Of a DNA stretch of 42,746 bases, positions 27,972-37,228 are shown one piece after another. Each line of letters begins with the position of its first letter. Position 1 is the stretch's first letter. The position numbers were made by a program, and so were the translations under genes. The notes below the pieces were generated by a model. The model saw nothing but the letters and a program-made list of their open reading frames with translations, was not told the DNA's origin and did no database searches. Source of the DNA: an uncultured Verrucomicrobiota bacterium (lineage in GTDB: Bacteria; Verrucomicrobiota; Kiritimatiellia; CAJWTS01); NCBI GenBank assembly GCA_913047795.1, contig CAJWTS010000032.1:1-42746 (forward strand), read 5' to 3'.

Positions 27972-29402
27972 CTACATGCCATTCTTCATGGTCATCAGGA
28001 ATTCTGCATTGCTCTCGGTCTTCTTAAGACGGTTAACAATCAACTCCATGGCTTCGACGGGTGGCACGCCGCTGATCGCCTTGCGCAGCATCCATATCTT
28101 GCTGAGTTCGTCAGGATGGAGCAGCAACTCTTCCTTACGCGTTCCCGACTGCTCAACCGCGATCGCGGGGAAAATGCGCTTGTCGACGAGGTTTCGATCC
28201 AGGCACAGCTCCATGTTGCCGGTACCCTTGAATTCCTCGAAGATCACCTCGTCCATGCGGCTACCGGTATCGACCAGGGCCGTGGCGATGATCGTCAAGC
28301 TGCCGCCATCCTCCGTGTTGCGTGCCGCTGCAAAGAAGCGCCGCGGCTTATGCAGCGCATTCGCATCGACGCCGCCCGAAAGAATCTTGCCGCTATGCGG
28401 TTCCAGCGTGTTGTAAGCGCGGGCCAGGCGTGTCAGGCTATCGAGCAAAATGACCACATGCTCACCGCATTCGACCCTGCGCTTGGCCATCTCGACGACC
28501 AACTCCGCAACTTGCACATGTCGTTCGGGCGGCTCGTCAAAGGTCGAACTAAGCACATGCGCCGCGGTGTTGCGCTCCATGTCCGTTACCTCTTCCGGTC
28601 GTTCGTCGATGAGCAATACGACCAGGTACGCGTCGGGCGTAGTCTTCGACACCGCGTTTGCCAATTGTTGCAACAACACTGTCTTGCCCGTCCGTGGCGG
28701 CGCGACGATCATGCCGCGTTGGCCCTTCCCGATCGGCGTAAAGATATCCATCACGCGCATCGAGATATCCTTTGCGTCCGCTTCCAGAACGAATCGGGTG
28801 TCGGGGAACAGAGGAATCAGGTTTTCGAAGGGAATCTTCGCGCGGGAATTTTCGGGATCTCCACCATTGACATTCTCAACGCGCACGAGCGCGAAGAAAC
28901 GTTCCTTATCCTTCGGTTCGCGAATGGATCCCTCAACATAATCCCCCTTTCGCAACGCGAAACGTCGAATTTGGGAGGGCGAGACGTAGACATCCTCGGG
29001 ACAAGGAACATAGTTATTGTACTCGGAACGCAAGAATCCGAACCCGTCGGGTAGAATCTCGAGCACGCCCTTGCTGAACATCTCACCATCGAGCGAGGCA
29101 TTGGCCTTGAGAATCTCGAATACGAGCTCGTGCTTGCGTAGCGCGCCAAGGTCGATCAGCCCGAACCCGTCCGCCATGATATTCAATTCCGGAACGCTCA
29201 TCTTCTGAAGGTCGATCAAGTTGAGCGTCTGCGCTTCGCCCTTCGTCGCGCGAACCGGTCGCGTTGCGACGGCGGTGTCTTCGTTGCCCATCATCGAACC
29301 ACGCGGCGCGCGATTGCCGCCGCTGGAGTTACGATTCGGTCGTCCGCGCTGACCGCGGCCGCCGCGGCCCCGATTCGGCTTATTCTCTGTGTTATCCGGC
29401 AT
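27972..29402 (-). CDS. rho: Transcription termination factor Rho
   Basis: 476 residues. After a basic Arg/Gly/Asn-rich extension (about 1-40) comes the Rho N-terminal helical domain, the RNA-binding cold-shock-like domain with DGFGFLRS (119-126), and the hexameric ATPase with P-loop PPRTGKT (235-241) and [13 protein letters not shown]. The extension resembles those of other high-GC phyla and may add RNA binding (inference). GGAG seven bases before the ATG supports the start. It overlaps coaE by 11 bases. Confidence 0.97.
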   Translation of the reverse strand: MPDNTENKPNRGRGGRGQRGRPNRNSSGGNRAPRGSMMGNEDTAVATRPVRATKGEAQTLNLIDLQKMSVPELNIMADGFGLIDLGALRKHELVFEILKANASLDGEMFSKGVLEILPDGFGFLRSEYNNYVPCPEDVYVSPSQIRRFALRKGDYVEGSIREPKDKERFFALVRVENVNGGDPENSRAKIPFENLIPLFPDTRFVLEADAKDISMRVMDIFTPIGKGQRGMIVAPPRTGKTVLLQQLANAVSKTTPDAYLVVLLIDERPEEVTDMERNTAAHVLSSTFDEPPERHVQVAELVVEMAKRRVECGEHVVILLDSLTRLARAYNTLEPHSGKILSGGVDANALHKPRRFFAAARNTEDGGSLTIIATALVDTGSRMDEVIFEEFKGTGNMELCLDRNLVDKRIFPAIAVEQSGTRKEELLLHPDELSKIWMLRKAISGVPPVEAMELIVNRLKKTESNAEFLMTMKNGM

Positions 29403-29997
29403 GGTTGTTCTCCATGATGTTTTTCATAGTTCGCATCACCTGCTCCCTCACGGAAGCCCTGGTTGAATTATTTACAATGACGTAGTCCGCGCGCCGCATT
29501 TTTTCATCCGTCGACATCTGCACGCCCAGCCTGCGCCGGGCATCCTCCTCGATCAGACCCCGTTCGATTAACCGTTCGATCTGTACCACCGGCTGTGACG
29601 CTACACAAATGACGGCGTCCCAGCCTTCCGACAGTCCGACTTCGTATAGCAACGGTATAATTACCGCCGCACCGGCCTGACCCTGGTCCGCCTGCGCTTG
29701 CAGCCATTCTGTCCATTCGATCCGCACCAGCGGGTGGATCTCAGCGCTCAGGCGCGCAAGCTTTGCCGGGTCGGAAAAAACGATCTCGCCCAAAACGCGG
29801 CGATCAATCTCACCAGTCGAATCAAGAATTTCGGTCCCGAACAATTCGACCACGGGGTCATACGCAGGATGTCCGTTGAGAATTACCTCGTGAGCGATAT
29901 CATCGGCGTCGCGAACCGCTACGCCATGCTCTTCCAGATAATTCCCTACAAGGCTCTTCCCGCATGCGATACCACCGGTAACACCAATCCTTACCAT
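29392..29997 (-). CDS. coaE: Dephospho-CoA kinase
   Basis: 201 residues; carries out the last step of coenzyme A synthesis. The P-loop GGIACGKS is at 8-15, with [10 protein letters not shown] after it, [12 protein letters not shown] in the lid region and [14 protein letters not shown], all family features. It heads a run with rho, tig, clpP and clpX, and a good promoter lies about 95 bases upstream. Confidence 0.95.
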   Translation of the reverse strand: MVRIGVTGGIACGKSLVGNYLEEHGVAVRDADDIAHEVILNGHPAYDPVVELFGTEILDSTGEIDRRVLGEIVFSDPAKLARLSAEIHPLVRIEWTEWLQAQADQGQAGAAVIIPLLYEVGLSEGWDAVICVASQPVVQIERLIERGLIEEDARRRLGVQMSTDEKMRRADYVIVNNSTRASVREQVMRTMKNIMENNHAG

Positions 29998-30090
29998 GAA
30001 GCATAGGGGCCCGTTCGAAAAGTCATGGGATCTGAAAACGGATGTAAGGGAAACAGAAAGAACGTCGAACCGTTCAATCAGTATGTTGAA

Positions 30091-30120
30091 AGTATACGGC
30101 CTGACCTACGTCAACGTCAA
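30091..30120 (-). promoter_or_regulatory. Probable sigma-70-type promoter of coaE-rho-tig-clpPX
   Basis: On the minus strand TTGACG (30120-30115) and TATACT (30096-30091) are 18 bases apart. A second TTGACG copy (30114-30109) follows directly but is too close to pair with this -10. The expected start near 30084 gives a leader of about 87 bases before coaE. Confidence 0.6.
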
Positions 30121-30174
30121 GCGCAATTCTATCAAAAATCGAACAACGGATTCGGGTGCGTTCCGGGCCGTGTG

Positions 30175-33100
30175 CTACTCCGCCGATCCGCCGATGATTT
30201 TGTCCAACAGAACGTCGGTGTCGCCCAAGGGTTTGCCTGCCGGATCGACCAGGCGGGCGGTCACGAAAATCAGAAGATTACGCTTCTGGCTGTTGCTGGT
30301 CTTGGACCGAAACAATGGTCCGATGAGCGGCAGATCGCCCAAGATCGGGATTTTGTCATCGGTGGTGGTCAATGCTTCTGTAATCATTCCGCCCATCACC
30401 ACCGTCGATCCGTCGTAGATGATGACACGGGTTGTGACCTCCCGCGTGAAGAAAATCGGTTGCTGAATACTGACAGTATTCACGGTTCCGTCGGGCAAAG
30501 TGACGCTGGACCCGTAATCGATGAACTCCGGCCCCTCGACGACCTGTGGGGTCATGACAAGCGTAATCAGATGCCCCTCGGGGCTGATTTCGGGCAGAAC
30601 CGTCAGGATCACGCCGACCTCGCGCGTCTCGAATGCCGACGGCGTCACGATCGACCCAACAATACGGTCTCCGACGCCCACGCCGCCCGCCACAACAGCC
30701 TCCTGTTCGAACTCGGTCGGATAAATGAACTCCTTAACCACCTTGATTGTCGCCTCCTCACCCGCCTGGGTCAGCACTTTCGGCGCGGAAAGTACATTGG
30801 CGTTACCGCTCCGCTCGAGCGCATGCAGGATCATGGTCAACTCGGGGTTGGTGAAAACGCTCTGGATCGCCAGCAAATCGCCGACGTCGCCGAGACCGCC
30901 GGCCAGAGGGCTCAGGACACCGCCTTCGTCGCCCAGGAAGCGCAGCGATTTGGTAAAACCACCGGGAGCATTCCTGGGAATAACGATCCGCCCTCTGCTT
31001 GCCGGCGGAAACGCGGCCGGTTCCCTCTTGACCGCGACCTCGTAGTCGTCCGTCAATAGCCATTCGAGGCCCAATTCAGAGAGATCGGTCTGCGAAATAT
31101 CCACGAAGCGTGCCTCAATCTCGATCTGCTTCGGCACGACATTGATCTCCTTCAAGACACGTTCGAAAAGCGTAAGGTTATTGGCCGTGTTCGCCACAAA
31201 GAGCTTCGCCAGTCCCGATACATACTTAATAGAGGAACCCTTCGGGAACGGCACGCCCAGATCTTTAAAAAGCGAGCTTAGATCCTCCCCTTCGCTGATC
31301 TCCGCCTCGCTGCCGAATTCGATGAACTCCCCGGCCCCGCCGCCACGGCTGCGTCTACTCGTCGCCTGGCTAATCTCCGCCACGCGCTCCATGAAGTTCG
31401 GCTGCACGGGATAGGTACGTACGATGATGTCGCCGTCCGGAGCATCGGCGTCCACGATCATAACGATATCCTCGTCGATTCGATACTTTAGGTTGGCCAC
31501 CTCCGTAATCAATTTCAGCGCCTGAAAAAGACTGATGTAACGCGCCGAAAGCGTCAGCCCCGTACCTCCTCCGACACCCCGGCCACCATCCAGCGGGTCA
31601 TCGTCGATTGCAAACGGATCGGACGCTGCTTCGTCATCTCCGGCGCCGCCCGTGTCCTCAGGCGAGTTGACGTTGAGAATAATCGTGATGCCGCGGGCGC
31701 GGTCCAGCGTGGTCCAATTCGTCGGCGCGAAATTGCGACTCGCCTCTACAAGAAACTGCACGATGACGTGGATGTTTGCCTGCCGGAACTCCATCTCCGG
31801 AATGATGATCTCCTGCATCTTGTCGACCACGGACAGCCGATTGTCATCCGTCTCGACCGGCCCCTGCCCGGTTGCCTCCTGCGGTACGCGACGCACGTAG
31901 TCCGCCGGGCGCCACGCTTCGCGCACCTGGCGCATCATGGACTCCTGGGTCGACAGCAACTCCTCCGTCCGCAGGTCGTATATCCTCCGTTCCACGCGTG
32001 CCCGCAAGGCAATCGCGTCACGATGATGCGGATCTTCGGCCAGCACGGCTTCATAACTTTTGCGCGCCAGATCGTATTCGCCCAGCACCTGGTGCTGTCG
32101 TCCGCGACGCAGGTGATTGGCAATGCGCGTTCCCTTATCCACGAAATCCTTCTCGTCCTTGCGATGTGTCGGTGGCGGCGCCTGCTCCGCCAACTTCGCA
32201 CGACGCTCCTCTTCCTTGCTGATCTTCTCGAGCAACCGCTCAGAGCGACCGTGACCGGACCGCGTCAACAGGGCGCGCTTCGCCATCGCGCGGGCCTCCG
32301 GCAGATCCCGGGCGCTGAAATGAATCAGGGCGACTTCGTATTGCGCGTCGGCAAGGCCTCGTCTTGCGCGCACAATTTCGCCCGCGAATCGACCCTTGGC
32401 CGGCAGCGCATTGAATTCGGTGCGTGCCTCACTGAAAAGTCGCATCGCGTCGAGGTGCGCGTTGTTGCGTGCCGCAGCTTCTGCCTCGGTTAGCTTCTGG
32501 TCCGCCGCGCGCTCCCGCTCCCATTGCCGTGCGCGTTCCCGCTTGATCATCTTAAGCATATTGGTATCGGCGAAGACGCCGCTCAGCCGGGGTTCAGACA
32601 ATTCGTCCCCGTCGCGCCGAAAGCGCTCTTCCAGGCGTTCCATGGATACATCGTCACGTGCCGCGTCGCGCCGAAGCACCTCCACGTCGACCCCCGGTGG
32701 CATGGGTTTCTCCGTCGGCAAGGCCGTGTCATCATCATCGGCCTCAGCCCCGCCATCGTCTGCTACGGATTCAGCGACAAAGGGTTCCCCTACATCCTCC
32801 TCGGCCATATCCAAGTCGTCGTCAAGGGCCACTTCGTCAAAGACGACCTCATCCTCGATTGCCTCGTCCTCATCAAGGGCTGCTTCGTCCTCATCAAGGG
32901 CTGCCTCGTCGTCCATTACGACTTCATCGACCGCCTCTTCATCGAGCTCGTCAGCGTCAAGGGCATCGTCGTCAAGCGCGACCTCATCCTCGATGGCCTC
33001 GTCCTCATCAAGGACTGCCTCGTCCTCCATTACGACTTCATCGACCGCCTCTTCATCGAGCTCGTCAGCGTCAAGGGCATCGCCGTCAAGGGCGACCTTA

Positions 33101-33435
33101 TCTTTGATCGCCTCGTCAGGTGCCGTTTCACCTGCATCGGCAGCAAAATCGTCCTCGATCTCATCGACCAGGAGGGCATCATCCAGGAGGGCATCATCGA
33201 CCGGAGGCACGTCATCAAAAGCATCGGGATCCGCCTCTGGCTCGTCGGCATCGACCAGTTCATCGATCAAGGTTTCCTCGTCGACGATAACGGTGTCCTC
33301 ATCCCCGCCGTCGTCAGCCAGCACGGGGCCGGTCAAGAGGCCGAGAATCAGGACCCATAATGCGAAGGGAAGGATCCCTTCACATACGCGACGCCCGCCG
33401 AAGGACGGCGGGCTATCTATACCCAGCAAATGCAT
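30175..33435 (-). CDS. Secretin with acidic repeat N-terminus (Amuc_1098-like, PilQ position)
   Basis: 1086 residues from the ATG at 33435 (a TTG at 33495 would add 20). The signal peptide ends near residue 40 (LLTGPVLA). Residues 41-240 are extremely acidic and partly repeated. TPR-like helices follow (about 315-440), then a secretin N-domain region (RYISLFQALKLITEVANLKY). The C-terminal outer-membrane secretin domain includes REVGVILTVLPEISPEG, a TTRVIIYDGSTVVMGG motif and IPILGDLPLIGPLFRS, the classic secretin end. It should form the outer-membrane channel of a type IV pilus-like machine. It is the last gene of the five-gene cluster. Akkermansia-type homology is inferred from sequence pattern and synteny. 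Confidence 0.88.
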   Translation of the reverse strand: MHLLGIDSPPSFGGRRVCEGILPFALWVLILGLLTGPVLADDGGDEDTVIVDEETLIDELVDADEPEADPDAFDDVPPVDDALLDDALLVDEIEDDFAADAGETAPDEAIKDKVALDGDALDADELDEEAVDEVVMEDEAVLDEDEAIEDEVALDDDALDADELDEEAVDEVVMDDEAALDEDEAALDEDEAIEDEVVFDEVALDDDLDMAEEDVGEPFVAESVADDGGAEADDDDTALPTEKPMPPGVDVEVLRRDAARDDVSMERLEERFRRDGDELSEPRLSGVFADTNMLKMIKRERARQWERERAADQKLTEAEAAARNNAHLDAMRLFSEARTEFNALPAKGRFAGEIVRARRGLADAQYEVALIHFSARDLPEARAMAKRALLTRSGHGRSERLLEKISKEEERRAKLAEQAPPPTHRKDEKDFVDKGTRIANHLRRGRQHQVLGEYDLARKSYEAVLAEDPHHRDAIALRARVERRIYDLRTEELLSTQESMMRQVREAWRPADYVRRVPQEATGQGPVETDDNRLSVVDKMQEIIIPEMEFRQANIHVIVQFLVEASRNFAPTNWTTLDRARGITIILNVNSPEDTGGAGDDEAASDPFAIDDDPLDGGRGVGGGTGLTLSARYISLFQALKLITEVANLKYRIDEDIVMIVDADAPDGDIIVRTYPVQPNFMERVAEISQATSRRSRGGGAGEFIEFGSEAEISEGEDLSSLFKDLGVPFPKGSSIKYVSGLAKLFVANTANNLTLFERVLKEINVVPKQIEIEARFVDISQTDLSELGLEWLLTDDYEVAVKREPAAFPPASRGRIVIPRNAPGGFTKSLRFLGDEGGVLSPLAGGLGDVGDLLAIQSVFTNPELTMILHALERSGNANVLSAPKVLTQAGEEATIKVVKEFIYPTEFEQEAVVAGGVGVGDRIVGSIVTPSAFETREVGVILTVLPEISPEGHLITLVMTPQVVEGPEFIDYGSSVTLPDGTVNTVSIQQPIFFTREVTTRVIIYDGSTVVMGGMITEALTTTDDKIPILGDLPLIGPLFRSKTSNSQKRNLLIFVTARLVDPAGKPLGDTDVLLDKIIGGSAE
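32887..33114 (-). repeat. Two tandem 114-bp copies encoding an acidic 38-residue unit
   Basis: Two adjacent 38-codon units (bases 33114-33001 and 33000-32887) encode near-identical peptides beginning EAIKDKVALDGDALD and EAIEDEVALDDDALD. A partial third copy follows, with a duplicated 21-base block encoding LDEDEAA. The repeats lie within the secretin gene and keep its frame. Confidence 0.9.
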
Positions 33436-33502
33436 CAAAGGATTATCGAAATCTGTCCACAAACGTAACACTTTCGAGCCACAGACGATGCCCAACGATG
33501 TG

Positions 33503-34555
33503 TCACTCTGCGCACCTCCGTAGAGGGAAGGTTTCGCTCGTTTGGAGATCTTCGATTACTATAGACCCGTCGCGACTGTCAACACCTTTTAACCTGAATC
33601 TATAGCTCTTATACTGGGGTCCCTTCAGGTCAATTACGCCGCCCTCTTGCGCCGAGTACCTGGACCCGTCGATCTGAAACAGGATCTTCGCCATGTGGAG
33701 GAAGTACTCGGCCTCCGTATCCTTGACCAACTCGATCCGCTTGCCGTCCTTCTCAAGGGTCAAAACTGAGACATCGACCTCGATCAGGAGGCCGCTCTGC
33801 TCGCGCTTCACTTTCTTCGGTTCGAAGGCGACGACTTTGTAGCCGGACACGGTGCCCCCCATTTTCACGAGAAAGGTCTGTCGCCGCTTAACGTGGTTGA
33901 GCTGGAACTGCTTGTATATGCCGTAGTCATTCACCGCCTTGAACTGTAAGGGAAACCGAATTCGCCTTACGCCGGCGACACAGAATTTGGCGACAAGGGG
34001 AGGATGACTTCGTGCGTCTATAGGATTCGACTGCGAGGCGGCGTTGTGTTCCTCGAGATTCGTAAACCCGTCATCATCAGGGTCACGATCGGCGTCCTCT
34101 GGATCGCGTGGATTGAGCCGGTACTTTTTCTCCCATTCGTCGTCCATGAGGTCCAAGTCAACGTCCGCGATCGCCTTCGGCATATTTGTGTCCGTCCGAA
34201 ATCCGCAGTGCGGGCAGAGAAAAACGTTATAGGGCTTGGGCCAGCGACACTCTTCGCAGGTGATGCGCAGTCCGGGCGTGAAGACACGGGCGTCGTCTTC
34301 GATCTGAACAGGATCCCCCAGGGCCACGAGGGCACGGTTAAAGGGCCCGAGATCAACGACGTCATTGGTGGGATACAGCGGCGGCTCGAGGCTGACCAGC
34401 CACTGCCTGAAGTCTCCCCGGCGCTGTTCCGCAGCGCGCATTCCTACCACGCAGGCGGCCACGGAGTAGCCCAACGCTATCACGACGAACAAGGCGATCA
34501 GCTTGTCGTAGTGCGCCACGAGGATGCGCCCAATGAATATGAGGGCCCCCTTCAC
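33503..34555 (-). CDS. Amuc_1099-like pilus-associated protein, PilP position, with zinc ribbon
   Basis: 350 residues. One membrane helix spans about 19-38. A four-Cys zinc ribbon follows (Cys100, Cys103, Cys114, Cys117; CEEC and CPHCG), then an Asp-rich loop like a thrombospondin type 3/EF-hand calcium site (about 151-165), then a beta-rich C-terminal domain. It lies directly before the secretin gene, where PilP lies in pilMNOPQ operons, so a link between inner-membrane parts and secretin is inferred. The GTG start overlaps the preceding stop (GTGA). PilP identity is by position only. Confidence 0.8.
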   Translation of the reverse strand: MKGALIFIGRILVAHYDKLIALFVVIALGYSVAACVVGMRAAEQRRGDFRQWLVSLEPPLYPTNDVVDLGPFNRALVALGDPVQIEDDARVFTPGLRITCEECRWPKPYNVFLCPHCGFRTDTNMPKAIADVDLDLMDDEWEKKYRLNPRDPEDADRDPDDDGFTNLEEHNAASQSNPIDARSHPPLVAKFCVAGVRRIRFPLQFKAVNDYGIYKQFQLNHVKRRQTFLVKMGGTVSGYKVVAFEPKKVKREQSGLLIEVDVSVLTLEKDGKRIELVKDTEAEYFLHMAKILFQIDGSRYSAQEGGVIDLKGPQYKSYRFRLKGVDSRDGSIVIEDLQTSETFPLRRCAE

Positions 34556-35496
34556 GACTCACCGTCCGACTTGAACTCGTAGTAATCAATCACGATACGC
34601 ACGGCCAGGGGCGTCAATTCACGGCCGGAGACCACCCGCGCATCCCGGCTCGCCAGGCCCGGCGCAACCGGCGCATTCAGGTCAATCTCCTCTTCCGGCC
34701 CCGTTGCCGTGATCGCGGAACGCACCGCATCCTGCTTAGCCAGGATGTCGATATCGCGCACGCGCACAAACATATCGCAGGCAGCCAGGCGGTTCATGAC
34801 GTCGGTTAACGCATTCTCACGGGTCGAGAATTGAAAGACGAACGACTGGCGCGAATACAAATCATTCGTGTTCACGGCCGGAGCCTCCGGCACAGGCGCG
34901 GCGGGCCCAGCGCGCCTTGGATGCCGCTTTTTACGCGGGCGGGACTTCTGTTTCCCGCTCTCGAAAACCTCGCGTTCAACGCTTCCCAGCGACTGGATCT
35001 CCGACTCGAAGAGTATGTTCACGATGGCCTGGACCACCAGAAGCTGCTGGGCCAGGCGCGGCACGGCGTCCGGAACAGGAAGCGCATCGGCCCCGTAAGC
35101 ATCAAACCCGAACAAAAATCTTCCGGCCATCGTCACGTTGTGCTTCTCGGCCGCAATCTCGAGTTTTCTAGTCGTATTGAGCAAGAGTTCCTTAAACTTG
35201 CTGGGACTCATACCGACCGGATCGAGCTGTGCCGCGCGCAATTCACGACTCAGGCGCAGGCTCCCGTTGGTCTCGATACTGCCGATGTTGGCCCGTGTAC
35301 CCTCCACATTGTCAGGCGAGGGAAAGGGGTTCATCCGGTAGAATTTCGCCAGGCTCTTCTGCGCGAGCTTGAAGGTCGAGGCCGCCGTCGCATGTTCTGC
35401 CTTGCTGCGCAGAGTCAACCAGATCGACACGCCCAGCGCGGCCAGCAGCAGTAAGCAGCTGACGATAACAATGATCTTGATCTGCGATTTCTTCAT
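34552..35496 (-). CDS. Amuc_1100-like pilus-associated protein, PilO position
   Basis: 314 residues with one N-terminal membrane helix (about 7-28), a helical region carrying YRMNPFPSPDNVEGTRAN, then a beta/alpha C-terminal half. A Lys/Arg/Pro-rich linker (KSRPRKKRHPRRAGP) separates two parts. The overall pattern matches Amuc_1100 of Akkermansia, an outer-surface-accessible pilus-associated protein. Its place after the PilM-PilN gene is that of pilO. Most of it should lie in the periplasm. It overlaps the next gene by four bases. Confidence 0.83.
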   Translation of the reverse strand: MKKSQIKIIVIVSCLLLLAALGVSIWLTLRSKAEHATAASTFKLAQKSLAKFYRMNPFPSPDNVEGTRANIGSIETNGSLRLSRELRAAQLDPVGMSPSKFKELLLNTTRKLEIAAEKHNVTMAGRFLFGFDAYGADALPVPDAVPRLAQQLLVVQAIVNILFESEIQSLGSVEREVFESGKQKSRPRKKRHPRRAGPAAPVPEAPAVNTNDLYSRQSFVFQFSTRENALTDVMNRLAACDMFVRVRDIDILAKQDAVRSAITATGPEEEIDLNAPVAPGLASRDARVVSGRELTPLAVRIVIDYYEFKSDGES

Positions 35497-35503
35497 GCTT
35501 GCC

Positions 35504-37156
35504 CTACGAATCGATCGGCTCGGCTAACCCGATCTGCAGCGTGAATTCCTTGGCATAGCCTTCATCAATTTCACCCTCGCCCGTTATCTTGATTTCTTCA
35601 GCGTCGAAATAGGGCGAGGACGACAAGCGATCGCGGAAGACTTCGATCGAGGAAGCGTCGGCACTGTCAAACTTCTTGAGCACATCTACAAAGCCAAACC
35701 CCTTAACGGCAACGCCGTTGATAACCCCGCCTCGTCCGCGCATCGGAGAGATGGACACCAACCACATGCCGTCCAACAAGCTCGTCCGGATCTCGGCATG
35801 CACTTCGAGCCACTCCGTCCGGGAATCGATCAGATCCACGAACGCCAGCGCGTGCACGTGCGCCTTTTCCTGCTCCTTCAAGACCGCGGCTTGTCGCGTA
35901 TTGACCGAGGACAGGCGGTCCTTGCGCTTGTCGACCTCGGCCTGCAGCTCGCCATAGACATCCGTCGAGAGATTATAGTTCAACCACCAGCATAGGACCG
36001 TCAGGATCAAACCGACAGCGGATGCGACCAGGAACGGCACGCGACGCCGAAACGTCTTGCGGGCGACAAGTCCGCGCGGCATAAGATTAATCTTGATCGC
36101 GCCGGCGTCGACCATTCGCAGCGCGGTGCCAACCACTTCGCCGAGGCGAATGTAATCCTGGTCGATATCCTCCGCGTCGATCGACTCGGCCACGGCGACC
36201 TCCTCGAACGGATTGAGATGCTCGACCTCGATCTTCAGCTTGTCACTGAAAAAATCCGCAATGCCGGGCATCGCACTGCTTCCGCCGGTCAACAAGGCAC
36301 GCGTCGGGCGACTGCCGTCCTGCTGACTGCGGTAGAAATTGATCGAGCGATTGATCTCGGCGTGCAAGCGGGTCATGACGGTGCGGATGCTCTTGGAGAT
36401 GTGGTCGGAGTTCAGGTCGCCCGTGGACGTCGTGCCGCCCGGGGAGACAAACCCCTCTTCGACCTTCATCTTTTCGGCCTCGGCAAAGTCGAGATCGAAC
36501 TCCTTCATCAACTCCTGTGTCACCGCGTTACCGGCCACCGGTATACTGCGCGTGAAGATGCGATCCCCCTCGAGGAAGACGAGATTGCTCGAACGCGCGC
36601 CGACGTCGAGGATCATGGTGCATTCGCCATCATCCTCGTAGTTGTAGCGGCAAGCGTTGTACAGGGCGAAGGGGGCGACATCAACGACGCGGGGCTCCAG
36701 GCCGGCGCCTTCAACCGCATCGGTGAGCTTCTGTACAAGTTCCGCTTTCACCGCAACGAGCATAACGTCCATATCGGCATCATCGTCGCTAAGGAGTTGG
36801 TAATCCCAGACCACTTCGTCGATTGGAAAAGGAACGTTCTGTTCGGCTTCGTATTCAACGATCTGGCTGATCTTGTCCCGCGAAACCGGCGGCAGTTTCA
36901 CAAAACGCGGAAAGACTATCTGACCGGAAACGGAGAGCATCAGCGGCCCCGGACGAAAACCGTGTTCACGCATCATCTCATTGACCGTCAAAGCGAGATG
37001 CGGACCCATATCAACGTCGCTCTCGCCATCCGCCGATACGGGCGAGAACGCGTATTTCTGAAGTTCCAGCCCGCCGTTTGACAGGGCTACAAACTCGGCC
37101 ATCGTGATCTGGTTCGCGCCGATATCGAGCGCTAGAAATTTCTTTCCTTTTGCCAT
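35504..37156 (-). CDS. PilM-like actin-fold protein fused to a PilN-like segment (Amuc_1101-like)
   Basis: 550 residues. Residues 1 to about 352 are an actin-like PilM ATPase with DIGANQITMA (11-20), DVGARSSNLVF (184-194) and LLTGGSSAMPGI (288-299). Then comes KINLMPRG (INLMP at 356-360), the same type of motif as the PilN N-terminus that docks in PilM. A membrane helix (about 374-393), a coiled coil (about 400-435) and a PilN-like ferredoxin-fold candidate (about 460-545) follow. The protein would join cytoplasmic and periplasmic parts of the pilus base in one chain. It lies 72 bases after the Amuc_1102-like gene and seven before the PilO-position gene. Confidence 0.87.
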   Translation of the reverse strand: MAKGKKFLALDIGANQITMAEFVALSNGGLELQKYAFSPVSADGESDVDMGPHLALTVNEMMREHGFRPGPLMLSVSGQIVFPRFVKLPPVSRDKISQIVEYEAEQNVPFPIDEVVWDYQLLSDDDADMDVMLVAVKAELVQKLTDAVEGAGLEPRVVDVAPFALYNACRYNYEDDGECTMILDVGARSSNLVFLEGDRIFTRSIPVAGNAVTQELMKEFDLDFAEAEKMKVEEGFVSPGGTTSTGDLNSDHISKSIRTVMTRLHAEINRSINFYRSQQDGSRPTRALLTGGSSAMPGIADFFSDKLKIEVEHLNPFEEVAVAESIDAEDIDQDYIRLGEVVGTALRMVDAGAIKINLMPRGLVARKTFRRRVPFLVASAVGLILTVLCWWLNYNLSTDVYGELQAEVDKRKDRLSSVNTRQAAVLKEQEKAHVHALAFVDLIDSRTEWLEVHAEIRTSLLDGMWLVSISPMRGRGGVINGVAVKGFGFVDVLKKFDSADASSIEVFRDRLSSSPYFDAEEIKITGEGEIDEGYAKEFTLQIGLAEPIDS

Positions 37157-37228
37157 GGTTAGATAACCGGTATCGAATTCCGTGCGATACCCGTCGGTTT
37201 CGCGTCAAGCAGACGCTTGTGGGACTCG

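Noticed and set aside
32887..33114. CRISPR-like repeat array
   Set aside because: There are only two directly adjacent 114-bp copies without spacers. They keep the reading frame of the secretin gene.
32396..33523. Long plus-strand open frames (up to 375 codons, Ser-rich) opposite the secretin start
   Set aside because: They are the antisense shadow of the acidic repeat region. Their composition follows from the Asp/Glu codons on the other strand, and no ribosome site or family similarity is seen.
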